This document shows positions 35,707 to 44,105 of a stretch of 64,000 nucleotides of DNA, in pieces. The position numbers were made by a program, and so were the translations under genes. Every line of letters starts with the position of its first letter. Within the stretch, counting starts at the first letter, position 1. The notes under the pieces are model-generated. The model worked only from the letters and a program-made list of their open reading frames with translations, had not been told where the DNA came from and did no database searches. Source of the stretch: Castellaniella sp049651205 (lineage in GTDB: Bacteria > Pseudomonadota > Gammaproteobacteria > Burkholderiales > Burkholderiaceae_B). The stretch spans positions 62,001-126,000 of the forward strand of contig NZ_JBASBR010000018.1 in NCBI RefSeq assembly GCF_049651205.1, written 5' to 3'.

Positions 35707-36576
35707 ATGATGACTAGAACCAATCCTCCAGCTGATAATGTCTATTCACCTGAAAATCGACAGGATGTCGGCGCAACGAAGACAAAGATCAAACGCAAGG
35801 CTTCTAATCGAAAATTTATCAACGTGATGATCTCAATTACCGCGGTATTGTTCGCTGTGTTGCTGTGGTGGGTCGCTGCAAAATGGATAGTGGATTCAGA
35901 GATCATCCTGCCGACACCGGGGCAGGTAATTGACAAATTCCTGGTCCTCGCAGTAACAACCTCGGGGGAACAGAGCTTATGGCTGAACTTGTCGATAAGT
36001 GTGATGAGAGTGCTTGCAGGGTGGGGTCTTGGGTTGGTTGTCGGGGTAACAATCGGCATTGCGATGGCGAATAGCCGTTATATTTTATTTGCCCTTGATC
36101 CACTTCTTGAGGCCGGCCGTGCTATTCCACCGCTCGCATTTGCTCCGTTGGTCCTGGTTTGGTTTGGGATCGGAGAGACATCAAAAATTGTATTGCTGTT
36201 TTTCGCTGCATTTCCAATCTTTGCGATATCCACGACTGCGGCAATTTTAAGAGTTGATGTTTCATTAAAGCGTACCGCATTGACGCTTGGTGCGTCACGT
36301 TCATTCATGCTGCGTGCTGTCACCATCCCTTCAGTGCTTCCCGAGATCTTTGTTGCGATGCGGGTCGCGTCGGCTATTGTCTGGACCACGCTCGTAGCGG
36401 CTGAACTTCTGGCTGCAAGTCAAGGGCTTGGATTCATGATCATGAAAGCTGGCAGATTTCTTGATACCGCCACTATATTTGTGGGGATCATCATGATTGG
36501 AATTGCGGCATATATCATTGATCGAATTATAAGAATAATCGAACATAAGTTGGTTCCGTGGAAGGGCAAAGGCTAA
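35707..36576 (+). CDS. ABC transporter permease (SsuC/TauC type)
   Basis: The 289-residue product has six hydrophobic segments after a 40-residue cytosolic N-terminus, and the permease EAA loop TALTLGASRSFMLRAVTIP (about residues 193-211). The segment PPLAFAPLVLVWFGIGETSKI is typical of nitrate/sulfonate/taurine importers. The gene is clearly more AT-rich than the genes to its left. It forms one importer with the ATPase at 36697 and the binding protein at 38945. Confidence 0.88.
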   Translation: MMTRTNPPADNVYSPENRQDVGATKTKIKRKASNRKFINVMISITAVLFAVLLWWVAAKWIVDSEIILPTPGQVIDKFLVLAVTTSGEQSLWLNLSISVMRVLAGWGLGLVVGVTIGIAMANSRYILFALDPLLEAGRAIPPLAFAPLVLVWFGIGETSKIVLLFFAAFPIFAISTTAAILRVDVSLKRTALTLGASRSFMLRAVTIPSVLPEIFVAMRVASAIVWTTLVAAELLAASQGLGFMIMKAGRFLDTATIFVGIIMIGIAAYIIDRIIRIIEHKLVPWKGKG

Positions 36577-36696
36577 ATACTGATTAGCCATCTTCTGATC
36601 AGGGTTCTGGCGTCCAAGGATGTGAGGAATCCTGATCCTTGGCTAGTTATCGCTAGAGAATGTGGAAATGGACACTCAGGGTATGAATCATAAGGG

Positions 36697-37503
36697 ATGG
36701 TGCCAGTGATGAAAGCACAGAATATGTCGGAAACGTACAAGAGAGATCAAGGCCCAAGTCTGGAGATAAAGGATGTTACTTACGAATACGTGAGTGAACA
36801 CTCAGAGAGGACGCGAATCTTCGAAGATATTAATTTTGATATTGCCAAGCGGGAATTTGTTTCAGTAATGGGCACTTCCGGCTGTGGCAAGTCCACACTG
36901 CTGAATATTATCGCCGGCTTCCTGCCTTGTACATCTGGTGAAGTTTTAGTCTCAGGAGAGCCGATTACTGCTCCAGGGCCCGATCGAGCAATGGTTCTTC
37001 AGAAGCCCGCATTGTTCCCTTGGTTTACTGCACTGAAAAATGTTCTGTTTGGCCCTACTGCGTTGGGCTTTGACAAAGAGACTTCTTATCGCCAGGCAGT
37101 TGAATTATTGCGTGAGGTTGGCTTAGCCGGGTATGAGAACAATTTGCCGCATGAATTATCCGGAGGCATGCAGCATCGCGTAGCTTTAGCGCGCACTTTG
37201 GCTATAAAAGCCCCGGTTCTCCTGATGGATGAACCGTTTGCAGCGCTTGATGCACAAACACGTCAGTCTATGCAGGATTTGTTGTTAAGGGTTTGGGAGA
37301 ACCACCAGTCAACAGTATTTTTTGTGACGCATGATATCGAAGAAGCCCTGTTGCTGTCGGATAGAGTCGTCATTCTAAAAGGGCGACCTGCAAGAATTGT
37401 AGAAATCATCAATTCACCATTTGTACGGCCACGAGAAAGTGAGTTGATTTTGGACCCTACTTTTGTGGAACTAAGAGGGCGTATCAGATCTCTATTAAGG
37501 TGA
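36697..37503 (+). CDS. ABC transporter ATP-binding protein (SsuB/TauB type)
   Basis: This is a 268-residue ATPase with Walker A GTSGCGKST, the Q-loop LQKPALFPW, the signature LSGGMQHRVALAR and Walker B VLLMDEP. The ALFPW element is characteristic of the nitrate/sulfonate/taurine importer group. Start candidates are ATG 36697 (used here), 36709 and 36724; none has a strong ribosome site. It powers uptake by the permease encoded just upstream. Confidence 0.9.
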   Translation: MVPVMKAQNMSETYKRDQGPSLEIKDVTYEYVSEHSERTRIFEDINFDIAKREFVSVMGTSGCGKSTLLNIIAGFLPCTSGEVLVSGEPITAPGPDRAMVLQKPALFPWFTALKNVLFGPTALGFDKETSYRQAVELLREVGLAGYENNLPHELSGGMQHRVALARTLAIKAPVLLMDEPFAALDAQTRQSMQDLLLRVWENHQSTVFFVTHDIEEALLLSDRVVILKGRPARIVEIINSPFVRPRESELILDPTFVELRGRIRSLLR

Positions 37504-37587
37504 TCTGGCGTAGTTGATTAGGAGATTGCGATTTTTTAAATTTATAAATACTTATTATTTATTTTTTTGAAAATATACTGGTGAATT

Positions 37588-38877
37588 ATGAATGACTCAA
37601 AATTAATGGCAAGTGCCCATCTTTGGAATCCTTTTTCAAATATGGGGAATACTGTCGGAAATCAGCACACCTGGGTTCGTGGAGAAGGCAGCCATATCTA
37701 TGACGAATCAGGCAAGAAATATATCGATGCCCTGGCGAGCCTATGGTACATGATGGTTGGCTATGGCAGAGAGGAGATCGTCGAGGCGACAGCAAAACAG
37801 ATGCGGCTTCTGCCTGCCTACTCTATTTTTGTAGACAGTATAAATATTCCTGCTGCCGAGCTTTCCGAGCGGATTGCGCAGCTGACCCCAGGCGATCTGG
37901 ATAGGATCTTTTTCACTACCAGTGGATCAGAGGCGGCAGAGACGGCCATAAAGATCGTGCGACAGCATTTCAGGCTAAAGGGTCAAAGCTCCCGCTATAA
38001 GATCATTGGCCGACGGCGTGCCTATCATGGGGTAACACTGGGGGCGTTGTCTGTCGCTGGCATTACCGCAAACAGGAGGATGTTTGAGCCGCTGGCGCCT
38101 GGGTTTTGTCACGTAGAGCATTCCTCTGTAGAGGCATTCGAGGAACTGATTGCATTTGAAGGCCCTGAAACCATTGCAGCCTTTTTTGCAGAGCCGATCA
38201 TGGGGGCCGGTGGTGTCATCGCTCCGCCCGATGACTACTTTGTCCGGATACGCGAGATTTGCGACAAGCACGGAATCCTGTTCGTTGCTGATGAAGTGAT
38301 CTGCGGCTTTGGGCGTACGGGCCGTTGGTTTGGCATCCAGAACTGGGGTGTTGTCCCTGATCTTATGTTGATGGCGAAAGGGATTACTTCCGGATATTTG
38401 CCGTTGGGTGCAGTAGCGGTTTCTGATAAGGTCTTTGAACCGTTCAAGAGTTCTTCCGACGCCGATAGAGCATTTCTCCATGGAAACACATATTCAGGGC
38501 ACCCGACCGCTTGTGCTGCTGCACTTGCGAATATAGAGATTATTGAAAGAGAAGGTCTCGTTGATCGCTCTGCCACGGAAGGGCAATTCTTGCACGATTC
38601 GCTTTCAGTTTTGGTGAAAAAGACCAACCTTGTATCCGAAGTTCGCAGTGGGCTTGGTCTCCTGGCTGGTGTTCAACTGCGGCCAAGTCCATCGTCGCAG
38701 GTGGCAAATCTGGTATATCAAAAGGCGTATGAAAGAGGGGTGATTGTTCGCCCAATTATGGGTAATATCATTGCGATTGCGCCGCCTCTAATTATATCTA
38801 GGGAGGATATAAAGACTGTGTCTGACGTTTTGCTGGATGCAATTCAAGAGACTGAAAAATCGATTGATAATATATAA
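37588..38877 (+). CDS. Class III aminotransferase (omega-amino acid:pyruvate type)
   Basis: This 429-residue PLP enzyme has the class III layout: the N-terminal LWNPFSNMG, GSEAAETAIKIVRQH, GRRRAYHGVTLGALS, the aspartate in FVADEVICGFGRTG and the Schiff-base lysine K264 in LMAKGITSGYLPLGA. The family moves the terminal amino group of substrates such as beta-alanine, taurine or other omega-amino acids to pyruvate. Sitting inside a sulfonate-type ABC importer operon with an aldehyde dehydrogenase, taurine or homotaurine is an attractive substrate, but the sequence alone does not prove it. Confidence 0.88.
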   Translation: MNDSKLMASAHLWNPFSNMGNTVGNQHTWVRGEGSHIYDESGKKYIDALASLWYMMVGYGREEIVEATAKQMRLLPAYSIFVDSINIPAAELSERIAQLTPGDLDRIFFTTSGSEAAETAIKIVRQHFRLKGQSSRYKIIGRRRAYHGVTLGALSVAGITANRRMFEPLAPGFCHVEHSSVEAFEELIAFEGPETIAAFFAEPIMGAGGVIAPPDDYFVRIREICDKHGILFVADEVICGFGRTGRWFGIQNWGVVPDLMLMAKGITSGYLPLGAVAVSDKVFEPFKSSSDADRAFLHGNTYSGHPTACAAALANIEIIEREGLVDRSATEGQFLHDSLSVLVKKTNLVSEVRSGLGLLAGVQLRPSPSSQVANLVYQKAYERGVIVRPIMGNIIAIAPPLIISREDIKTVSDVLLDAIQETEKSIDNI

Positions 38878-38944
38878 ATACTATTATCGGTAAACATGAT
38901 GTTCACGTAATTTTCTGTAAGATCTATTATTTCAAGGAATGGTG

Positions 38945-39967
38945 ATGATTATGCGGAATATACTTCGACCCTATTACCTGAGGAAGCTGGTTTCGCCTAT
39001 TCTTCTGGTTTCTGCGTTGGCGATGATCACTGGGTATGCCAGCAACAGTCAAGCAAAAGATAAAGAGTTTACGGTTGGCGCTTTTCTTCAACCTTCTCCC
39101 ATCCAGTACGGATTAGGGCTTGATCGATATAAGGACAATATTAAGTTTACGATTATTGATTCAAGTGCTGCAGCGTTTCCATTGATGATAAATGGTACTT
39201 TGGCGGGTCTTACCAATGTTAGTTTGCTGCCGACAGCAATTGGCATCAGCAAGAAATTAAAATTGAAGATTGTCTGGATGGATATTGTTGAGCCAGATGT
39301 ATTTGTTGTTTCGCCAGGTATTAAAACCGCACAGGACTTAAAGGGTAAAAAGATTGGGACAGTCACTGGCTCTTTGACTGATTACATGTTGGCAAAATAT
39401 TTGTCCATGAATAATCTTACCGAGTCTGATATTGTCAAGGTAAATCTGGAGTCGCAGTCAACTGCAACCGCATTTGAAACCAAGCAAATTGATGGGGCCT
39501 TTATTTGGCCACCATTTTGGAATCAGATGGTTGCATCTGGTGGGCATATATTAGCTGAAAGTGGTAAGGGCGGTATTCCGAAAGGATTCCAACTTTACAT
39601 CTTTTCAGACCGATTTATCAAAGATAACAGAAAGGAACTTCAGGAATTTATATGTACGACAGCATCGGCACAGAAAGATATGCTAAATGAATATCCCAAG
39701 GCTTTGTCTGTAATGGCAAAACGGGTGGGGATATCTGAAGAGGGTGTAAAAGCTGCATTGCCGAAAGATTCCATAATTCCTCCTAAGGATGTGGTCACGA
39801 GCGAATGGCTGGGGGATCTGCCTAATAACATTTACGACGCGGCCAAGTGGGGAGAAGGGCTCGGTATAATTAGCCACGCACCAACGGTTAATGAAATTGG
39901 CTCTTATATCGATCCCTCATTTGCCCAGTATGTAGCTGATGGGAAGTGCAGCGGCATGGGAGGCTAA
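38945..39967 (+). CDS. ABC transporter substrate-binding protein (SsuA/TauA/NMT1 family)
   Basis: This 340-residue periplasmic protein has a signal peptide (LVSPILLVSALAMITGYASNSQA, mature from about residue 40). The NMT1/SsuA-type lobes include FTVGAFLQPSPIQYGLG and KTAQDLKGKKIGTVTGSLTDYMLAKYL. Of three nearby starts, ATG 38945 has AAGGA at proper spacing. It captures the substrate for the permease and ATPase upstream. A strong intrinsic terminator follows the gene, marking the end of the operon. Confidence 0.88.
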   Translation: MIMRNILRPYYLRKLVSPILLVSALAMITGYASNSQAKDKEFTVGAFLQPSPIQYGLGLDRYKDNIKFTIIDSSAAAFPLMINGTLAGLTNVSLLPTAIGISKKLKLKIVWMDIVEPDVFVVSPGIKTAQDLKGKKIGTVTGSLTDYMLAKYLSMNNLTESDIVKVNLESQSTATAFETKQIDGAFIWPPFWNQMVASGGHILAESGKGGIPKGFQLYIFSDRFIKDNRKELQEFICTTASAQKDMLNEYPKALSVMAKRVGISEEGVKAALPKDSIIPPKDVVTSEWLGDLPNNIYDAAKWGEGLGIISHAPTVNEIGSYIDPSFAQYVADGKCSGMGG

Positions 39968-40015
39968 AGTCTAGGGCCTGTCGGGTTTCCCTCATCAGCA
40001 CTGTGCCTGCCGATA

Positions 40016-40046
40016 CGGCTCGGAGCCTTTGCCTCCGAGCCGTTTT
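40016..40046 (+). terminator. Intrinsic terminator after the ABC/aminotransferase operon
   Basis: A perfect 10-bp stem CGGCTCGGAG / CTCCGAGCCG with a 7-base loop is followed by TTTT, starting 49 bases past the binding-protein stop. Confidence 0.85.
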
Positions 40047-40087
40047 ATAGGATTTGGGAGCTTTGATTTGAGCTTATGGTTTTTGAT

Positions 40088-40099
40088 AAAGATATCTTT
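40088..40099. promoter_or_regulatory. Palindrome before the lacI-like gene
   Basis: AAAGATATCTTT is a perfect 12-bp palindrome ending 18 bases before the LacI-like start. It could be an autoregulatory site, but its sequence differs from the cluster operator at 33996, and AT-rich palindromes arise easily by chance. Confidence 0.3.
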
Positions 40100-40117
40100 G
40101 TCTAAGGTATTTCCTAT

Positions 40118-41191
40118 ATGCCAGAAATAGTAGTCAAGCCCGTGTCTGGACGTGGCAAAAGACATTCATCAGGCAAAGGTCAGCCCATGCTCGCTGACGT
40201 GGCCCGTTTGGCGGGTGTTTCAACGGCCTCGGTATCGCGAGTACTCAACGCGCCCGATACGGTACGACGTGAAACCTTGCAGCGGGTTACCGCCGCTATC
40301 GACCAACTTGGTTACCTGCCTGATGGTGCTGCCCGTGCCTTGGCTTCCGGCCACCAGCGCACTATCGGCGCAGTCGTCCCCACCCTGGATAATGCGATTT
40401 TTGCAAGCTGTATCAACGCCCTGCAACGGCGTCTGGCAGAGCAAAACTTCTCTTTGTTAGTGGCATCGTTCAATTATGACCAACACGAAGAGTTGCGTGA
40501 AACACGGGCGCTCACTGTGCATGGTGTTGCCGGGCTCATGCTGGTCGGTAGTGCTCACTCGCCAGAACTCTATCATCTGCTTCAGAATAGGGGTTTGCCT
40601 TATGTCACGACCTGGTCATACTCTCCCGACTCAGAACACCCCAGCATTGGGTTTGACAACCGTGCCGTTGCATACCGGCTCACTGATTATTTACTCGATC
40701 TAGGGCATCGGCGCATTGGCTTGTTGGCCGGTATGAACCGGAATAATGATCGGGTTAGTATGCGGATTCGTGGCGTACAAGAGGCAATGGCTCAACGTGG
40801 GCTAGAGATCCCGCCCGAATATTTTCTGGAGCGCCCTTATGATATCCGGCAAGGCCGCGAAGCCCTGCGGCATCTTTGGCAATTGCCCAATCCCCCCAGT
40901 GCGCTGATTTGCGGCAACGATATTCTGGCCATGGGTGCGTTGTTTGAATCGCAAGCGCTGGGTCTGCATGTGCCGGCGCAATTGTCTATTGTGGGTTTTG
41001 ATGATCTGCCCATTTCGGGCAACCTGGTACCTGCGCTGACAACCGTTCGTGTGCCATCCGCTGCAATGGGCCGCTTGGCAGCAGACTATCTCGTTAATCG
41101 TCTCGAGGGTTTGGCGCCGTCGGATCATACTGAGCTGGATGCCGACTTGGTGGTCAGGGGGACATCGGGGCTTCCACTAGTAACCCCCTGA
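40118..41191 (+). CDS. LacI family transcriptional regulator
   Basis: This 357-residue regulator has the LacI DNA-binding helix-turn-helix (MLADVARLAGVSTASVSRVLN, about residues 24-44), the hinge helix ALASGHQRTIG and a periplasmic-binding-like effector domain (GIVVPT-, GLMLVGSAHS-, ALICGNDILAMGAL-like segments). A 22-residue Lys/Gly-rich N-terminal extension precedes the fold. It is best read as the repressor of the cluster starting at 34179, where a perfect LacI-type palindrome lies. Confidence 0.9.
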   Translation: MPEIVVKPVSGRGKRHSSGKGQPMLADVARLAGVSTASVSRVLNAPDTVRRETLQRVTAAIDQLGYLPDGAARALASGHQRTIGAVVPTLDNAIFASCINALQRRLAEQNFSLLVASFNYDQHEELRETRALTVHGVAGLMLVGSAHSPELYHLLQNRGLPYVTTWSYSPDSEHPSIGFDNRAVAYRLTDYLLDLGHRRIGLLAGMNRNNDRVSMRIRGVQEAMAQRGLEIPPEYFLERPYDIRQGREALRHLWQLPNPPSALICGNDILAMGALFESQALGLHVPAQLSIVGFDDLPISGNLVPALTTVRVPSAAMGRLAADYLVNRLEGLAPSDHTELDADLVVRGTSGLPLVTP

Positions 41192-41252
41192 GCCCTCATT
41201 CCACTGTACCGTAGATACCCAAAATGGCCAGCAGGTGGCTGATGGCGTCCGA

Positions 41253-42026
41253 CTATGTGTGGGATTCGTGATCGAGTCCGACGTAATCGTGGGCATCTGT
41301 ATTCACGTGCGAGAGCCGCCATTCGATGGGCTGGCCATTATAGGAATATGCCACCCGACGAATTTGCAGCAGCGGATGTGGCAGGCTGAGACCCAGCAAG
41401 TCGGCAAATTCTTGCGAAGCCGTTACGATGCGCAGATGTTCGGTAGCCGCGATGACGTTGATGCCGTATACATTCTGGTAAAAGCTGTACAGCGTGCTTT
41501 GTCGTGTGTGCAACTGCTCGGCCGTGAGCCCGCGAAACAAGGTTTCGGGCACCGTGATCACGTCGATAATGGTTTTTTGGCCCTCAAGGCTGAGGATATT
41601 TAGAAACTCGAAGACGTAGCTGCCGGCACCCAGCTGCAACTTCTCGCGTGCCTCTTTATTGGCGCGCAGGTGTCGAAACCGATGCAGTTGCGTAGTGGGA
41701 TAGGCCTTGGTGCCGTCATGCGCGACTACTCTGAAAAACTTGAAGAAATGCTGATTGCGCGTGTGGATGGCTACAAAAGTACCGCGGCCCTGGTGGCGCA
41801 CCAGGATATTCTCGGCGACCAGTTCACCAATCGCCTTGCGCAAGGTGCCAATCGAGACCCGAAAGCGGTCTGATAGTACTTTCTCGGATGGGATGGCTTC
41901 GCCCTGCTTCCATTCACCGCTGGCCAGTGTGTTCAGGACAGCATGCTTGACTTGCGCATAGAGGGGCGTGCCGGTGGGGGATAGTTGAGGCAGTGTGGTG
42001 TCTGGAGTATCCATCATGGCGCCCAT
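41253..42026 (-). CDS. GntR/HutC family transcriptional regulator
   Basis: This 257-residue protein has an N-terminal GntR winged helix (about residues 20-85; PLYAQVKHAVLNTLASGEWKQGEAIPSEKVLSDRFRVS) and a C-terminal UTRA effector domain (about 100-245). The frame extends to 42167, but the upstream part is not family-like and crosses a terminator hairpin, so ATG 42026 (MGAMMDTPD) or the ATGs at 42017/42014 are the starts. It lies downstream of the lyase genes and probably regulates them. Confidence 0.85.
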   Translation of the reverse strand: MGAMMDTPDTTLPQLSPTGTPLYAQVKHAVLNTLASGEWKQGEAIPSEKVLSDRFRVSIGTLRKAIGELVAENILVRHQGRGTFVAIHTRNQHFFKFFRVVAHDGTKAYPTTQLHRFRHLRANKEAREKLQLGAGSYVFEFLNILSLEGQKTIIDVITVPETLFRGLTAEQLHTRQSTLYSFYQNVYGINVIAATEHLRIVTASQEFADLLGLSLPHPLLQIRRVAYSYNGQPIEWRLSHVNTDAHDYVGLDHESHT

Positions 42027-42053
42027 TATCCATATAAAACCAGCATTCTGCAG

Positions 42054-42093
42054 CAAAAACCGGCATCCAATGGGAGTGTGTTGGATGCCGGTT
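42054..42093 (-). terminator. Intrinsic terminator after the SuyAB-like genes
   Basis: On the minus strand a perfect 13-bp stem (AACCGGCATCCAA / TTGGATGCCGGTT) with a 10-base loop is followed by TTTTT. It lies about 105 bases past the SuyB-like stop and separates that operon from the gntR gene. Confidence 0.85.
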
Positions 42094-42198
42094 CGGGGCT
42101 TGGCGCTGCTGCATCGTCGGGCGAGACCTGTGAGGTGTGTCGCACTGGTGCTGCATGATTGCAGCACCGCGCACAGTTACTGGCCGACTGGCCTGGCG

Positions 42199-43368
42199 TC
42201 ATGCGCTTTCATACAGACGCGTGATCACGAACTCGTTGTGGCCCAGCGTTTCGGCATTGGTGAGCCGTCCGTTGGCGGTGCGCAGCATGATGTCGATCAG
42301 CTGGTCGCCTGCTTCGTCGAGATTCATTTCACGTTGCAGCAAGGGTGAGCAGTCAAAATCGATATGCTCGCTCATGGTGCGTGCCGTGCGTGGATTGGCT
42401 GTGAGCTTGATCACCGGCAAAATTGGGTTGCCGATGATATTGCCCTGGCCCGTGGGAAAGAAGTGCACAACGTAGCCCGAGGCTGCGCAGAGGGTAACCA
42501 TCTCGGCCGCGGCTGAGGACGAATCCATGAACCAAAGCCCCGGGTGCGAGGGTGTTTCCGCCTTATCGAGCACACCATCCACCGTGCATTTCTTGCCGAT
42601 TTTCTGGATATTGCCCATGGCCTTTTCTTCGATCGTCGTGAGGCCTCCTTCGATATTGCCTTTGGTGGGCTGTGAATCTGACAGATCCGAGGTTTTGTTG
42701 CGATCAATAATCTCTTGGTAACGGTCGAACATGAACTGAAAGCGCTTACGAACATCGTCGTTAATGCAGCGATCCGCCACGAAGTTTTCGCCACCGGTAA
42801 GCTCGGTGGTTTCACCAAATACCAAGGTGGCACCCAGCCCATGCAGCTTGTCGAAGACGTTGCCAACGGTGGGGTTGGAGCCGCAACCGGAGGTGGTGTC
42901 GCTCTCGCCGCACTTGGTGGACACCCATAATTCGCTGATCTTGCATTCTTCACGTTTGATCTCGGAGGCCCACTGCACGTATTCGCGCGCAACTTTAGAG
43001 GCTTTCATGATGGTTTCGTGGTCTCCGTGGCGTTCGATGCCAAAGCCGGTGACCGGCTTGCCCGTGGCAGCAATGCCTTCGACAATCTTTTGCGTCCAGC
43101 CGTTTTCGATGCCAATAACCACCACAGCGGCCACGTTGGGGTTGGAACCCGCCCCGATAAGCGTGCGGAAGTACAGCTCGAGATCGGCGCCAAACTGCAG
43201 CCGGCCATAAGGATGGTTGATGACCAGGGAGCCCTTGATGTTGTGGGCAACGGCTTCGCAGGCAGCATTGGAGAGATCGTCGAGCGGCAAGATGATGACG
43301 TGATTGCGTACGCCGACCCGGCCGTTGGCACGCCGGTAACCGAAGAAGGTGGAATCTTTACTCAGCAT
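42199..43368 (-). CDS. suyB: UxaA-family lyase large subunit, probable (2R)-sulfolactate sulfo-lyase beta (SuyB-like)
   Basis: This 389-residue protein belongs to the altronate/galactarate dehydratase family (UxaA) but lacks the fused SAF domain, which is encoded separately upstream. Landmarks include GYRRANGRVGVRNHVIILPLDD, the Cys-bearing CGESDTTSGCGSNPTVG and PTGQGNIIGNPILPVIKLTANP. The split 93+389-residue layout matches SuyAB (about 8 and 42 kDa in the Paracoccus enzyme), which splits sulfolactate into pyruvate and sulfite. Split hexarate dehydratases have the same fold, so the symbol is tentative; the nearby sulfonate-type importer favours SuyB. Confidence 0.6.
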   Translation of the reverse strand: MLSKDSTFFGYRRANGRVGVRNHVIILPLDDLSNAACEAVAHNIKGSLVINHPYGRLQFGADLELYFRTLIGAGSNPNVAAVVVIGIENGWTQKIVEGIAATGKPVTGFGIERHGDHETIMKASKVAREYVQWASEIKREECKISELWVSTKCGESDTTSGCGSNPTVGNVFDKLHGLGATLVFGETTELTGGENFVADRCINDDVRKRFQFMFDRYQEIIDRNKTSDLSDSQPTKGNIEGGLTTIEEKAMGNIQKIGKKCTVDGVLDKAETPSHPGLWFMDSSSAAAEMVTLCAASGYVVHFFPTGQGNIIGNPILPVIKLTANPRTARTMSEHIDFDCSPLLQREMNLDEAGDQLIDIMLRTANGRLTNAETLGHNEFVITRLYESA

Positions 43369-43473
43369 GGGGTTGTTGCTCCGTTCTGAAAATAGGTAGG
43401 GTGGGCGCGCGGGCAGCGCTGGCGAGCCAGGGCCCAGAGACAGCGGTCTGCGTGCCGAGACGTTTGGGCCGTC

Positions 43474-43755
43474 TTACCAGCGTTTGGTCTTGATGTTGTG
43501 GACGTGGGCGTGCTCGCCTTTTTTGATGGGGGCTACCACCTTGCCGATATCAACGCCGTACTTCATCACGGTGTCGCCTACCGCCATGTCTTTGAGAGCC
43601 ACCTTATGGCCGATGGGGATCGGCTGGGTGACATCGAGTTTCATCATTTTGTCGTCATCCATGATCCAGGCGGTCATGTTCTTGCCCGCCTCGATCCCCT
43701 CGATCACTGCCACTGCGACGCAATCATTGGCGTCATGCAATACAAAGTGGATCAT
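43474..43755 (-). CDS. suyA: UxaA-family lyase small subunit with SAF domain (SuyA-like)
   Basis: The 93-residue protein is one SAF domain (IPIGHKVALKDMAVGDTVMKYGVDIGKVVAPIKKGEHAHVHN, from about residue 46). ATG 43755 has a strong AAGGAG site; the longer frame to 43854 is not conserved-looking. The ending HVHNIKTKRW is what I remember from SuyA. It pairs with the large subunit downstream (gap of 105 bases) to form a two-subunit lyase. As with the partner, sulfolactate as substrate is inference. Confidence 0.62.
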   Translation of the reverse strand: MIHFVLHDANDCVAVAVIEGIEAGKNMTAWIMDDDKMMKLDVTQPIPIGHKVALKDMAVGDTVMKYGVDIGKVVAPIKKGEHAHVHNIKTKRW

Positions 43756-44105
43756 CCCTTGCTCCTTGATGTGTTGACTATTGGGTGATGTGCGTGGGGT
43801 GCTGGCCAATGCGCATGAAGTCTTATATGCACCTCTCTTACACATCTGTGTCAATCATATCATATACATGTTTAATACGATAAAAATTTTTTGGTGAGAA
43901 GGAAGGTGTCCGCCGTGCGCTAGCTGCCGGCCGGTGTCACCATTCAGAGGTCGACTTGTTACATGTCCGATGCCGAGTCGGCAATTACCGTGCGAAAATA
44001 CCCACGGCAGAAACGCGGGAATTCAGGATGTTGATCAAGATTTCACTGCTGAGGTTGGCCTTGGCAACTGTTCTCGCTTCGCTAACGATAAATCTCTGAT
44101 TCCTT
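43756..44105. other. Divergent promoter region between suyA-like and terC-like genes
   Basis: A 350-bp gap. On the minus strand a TTGACA box (about 43849-43854) precedes the suyA-like gene, with AT-rich, partly symmetrical sequence (ATCATATCATATAC) just upstream that could be a GntR site. The half nearer terC holds nothing I recognise; in particular no clear yybP-ykoY (Mn) riboswitch. Confidence 0.4.

Noticed and set aside
42737..42750. TGAAAGCGCTTACG inside the SuyB-like gene, 12 of 14 matches to the LacI-type operator at 33996
   Set aside because: It lies within coding sequence, is not symmetrical at the ends, and the match is explained by ordinary codons.
43905..44105. Possible yybP-ykoY manganese riboswitch before the TerC-like gene
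   Set aside because: The expected conserved loops were not seen; only weak short inverted repeats are present.
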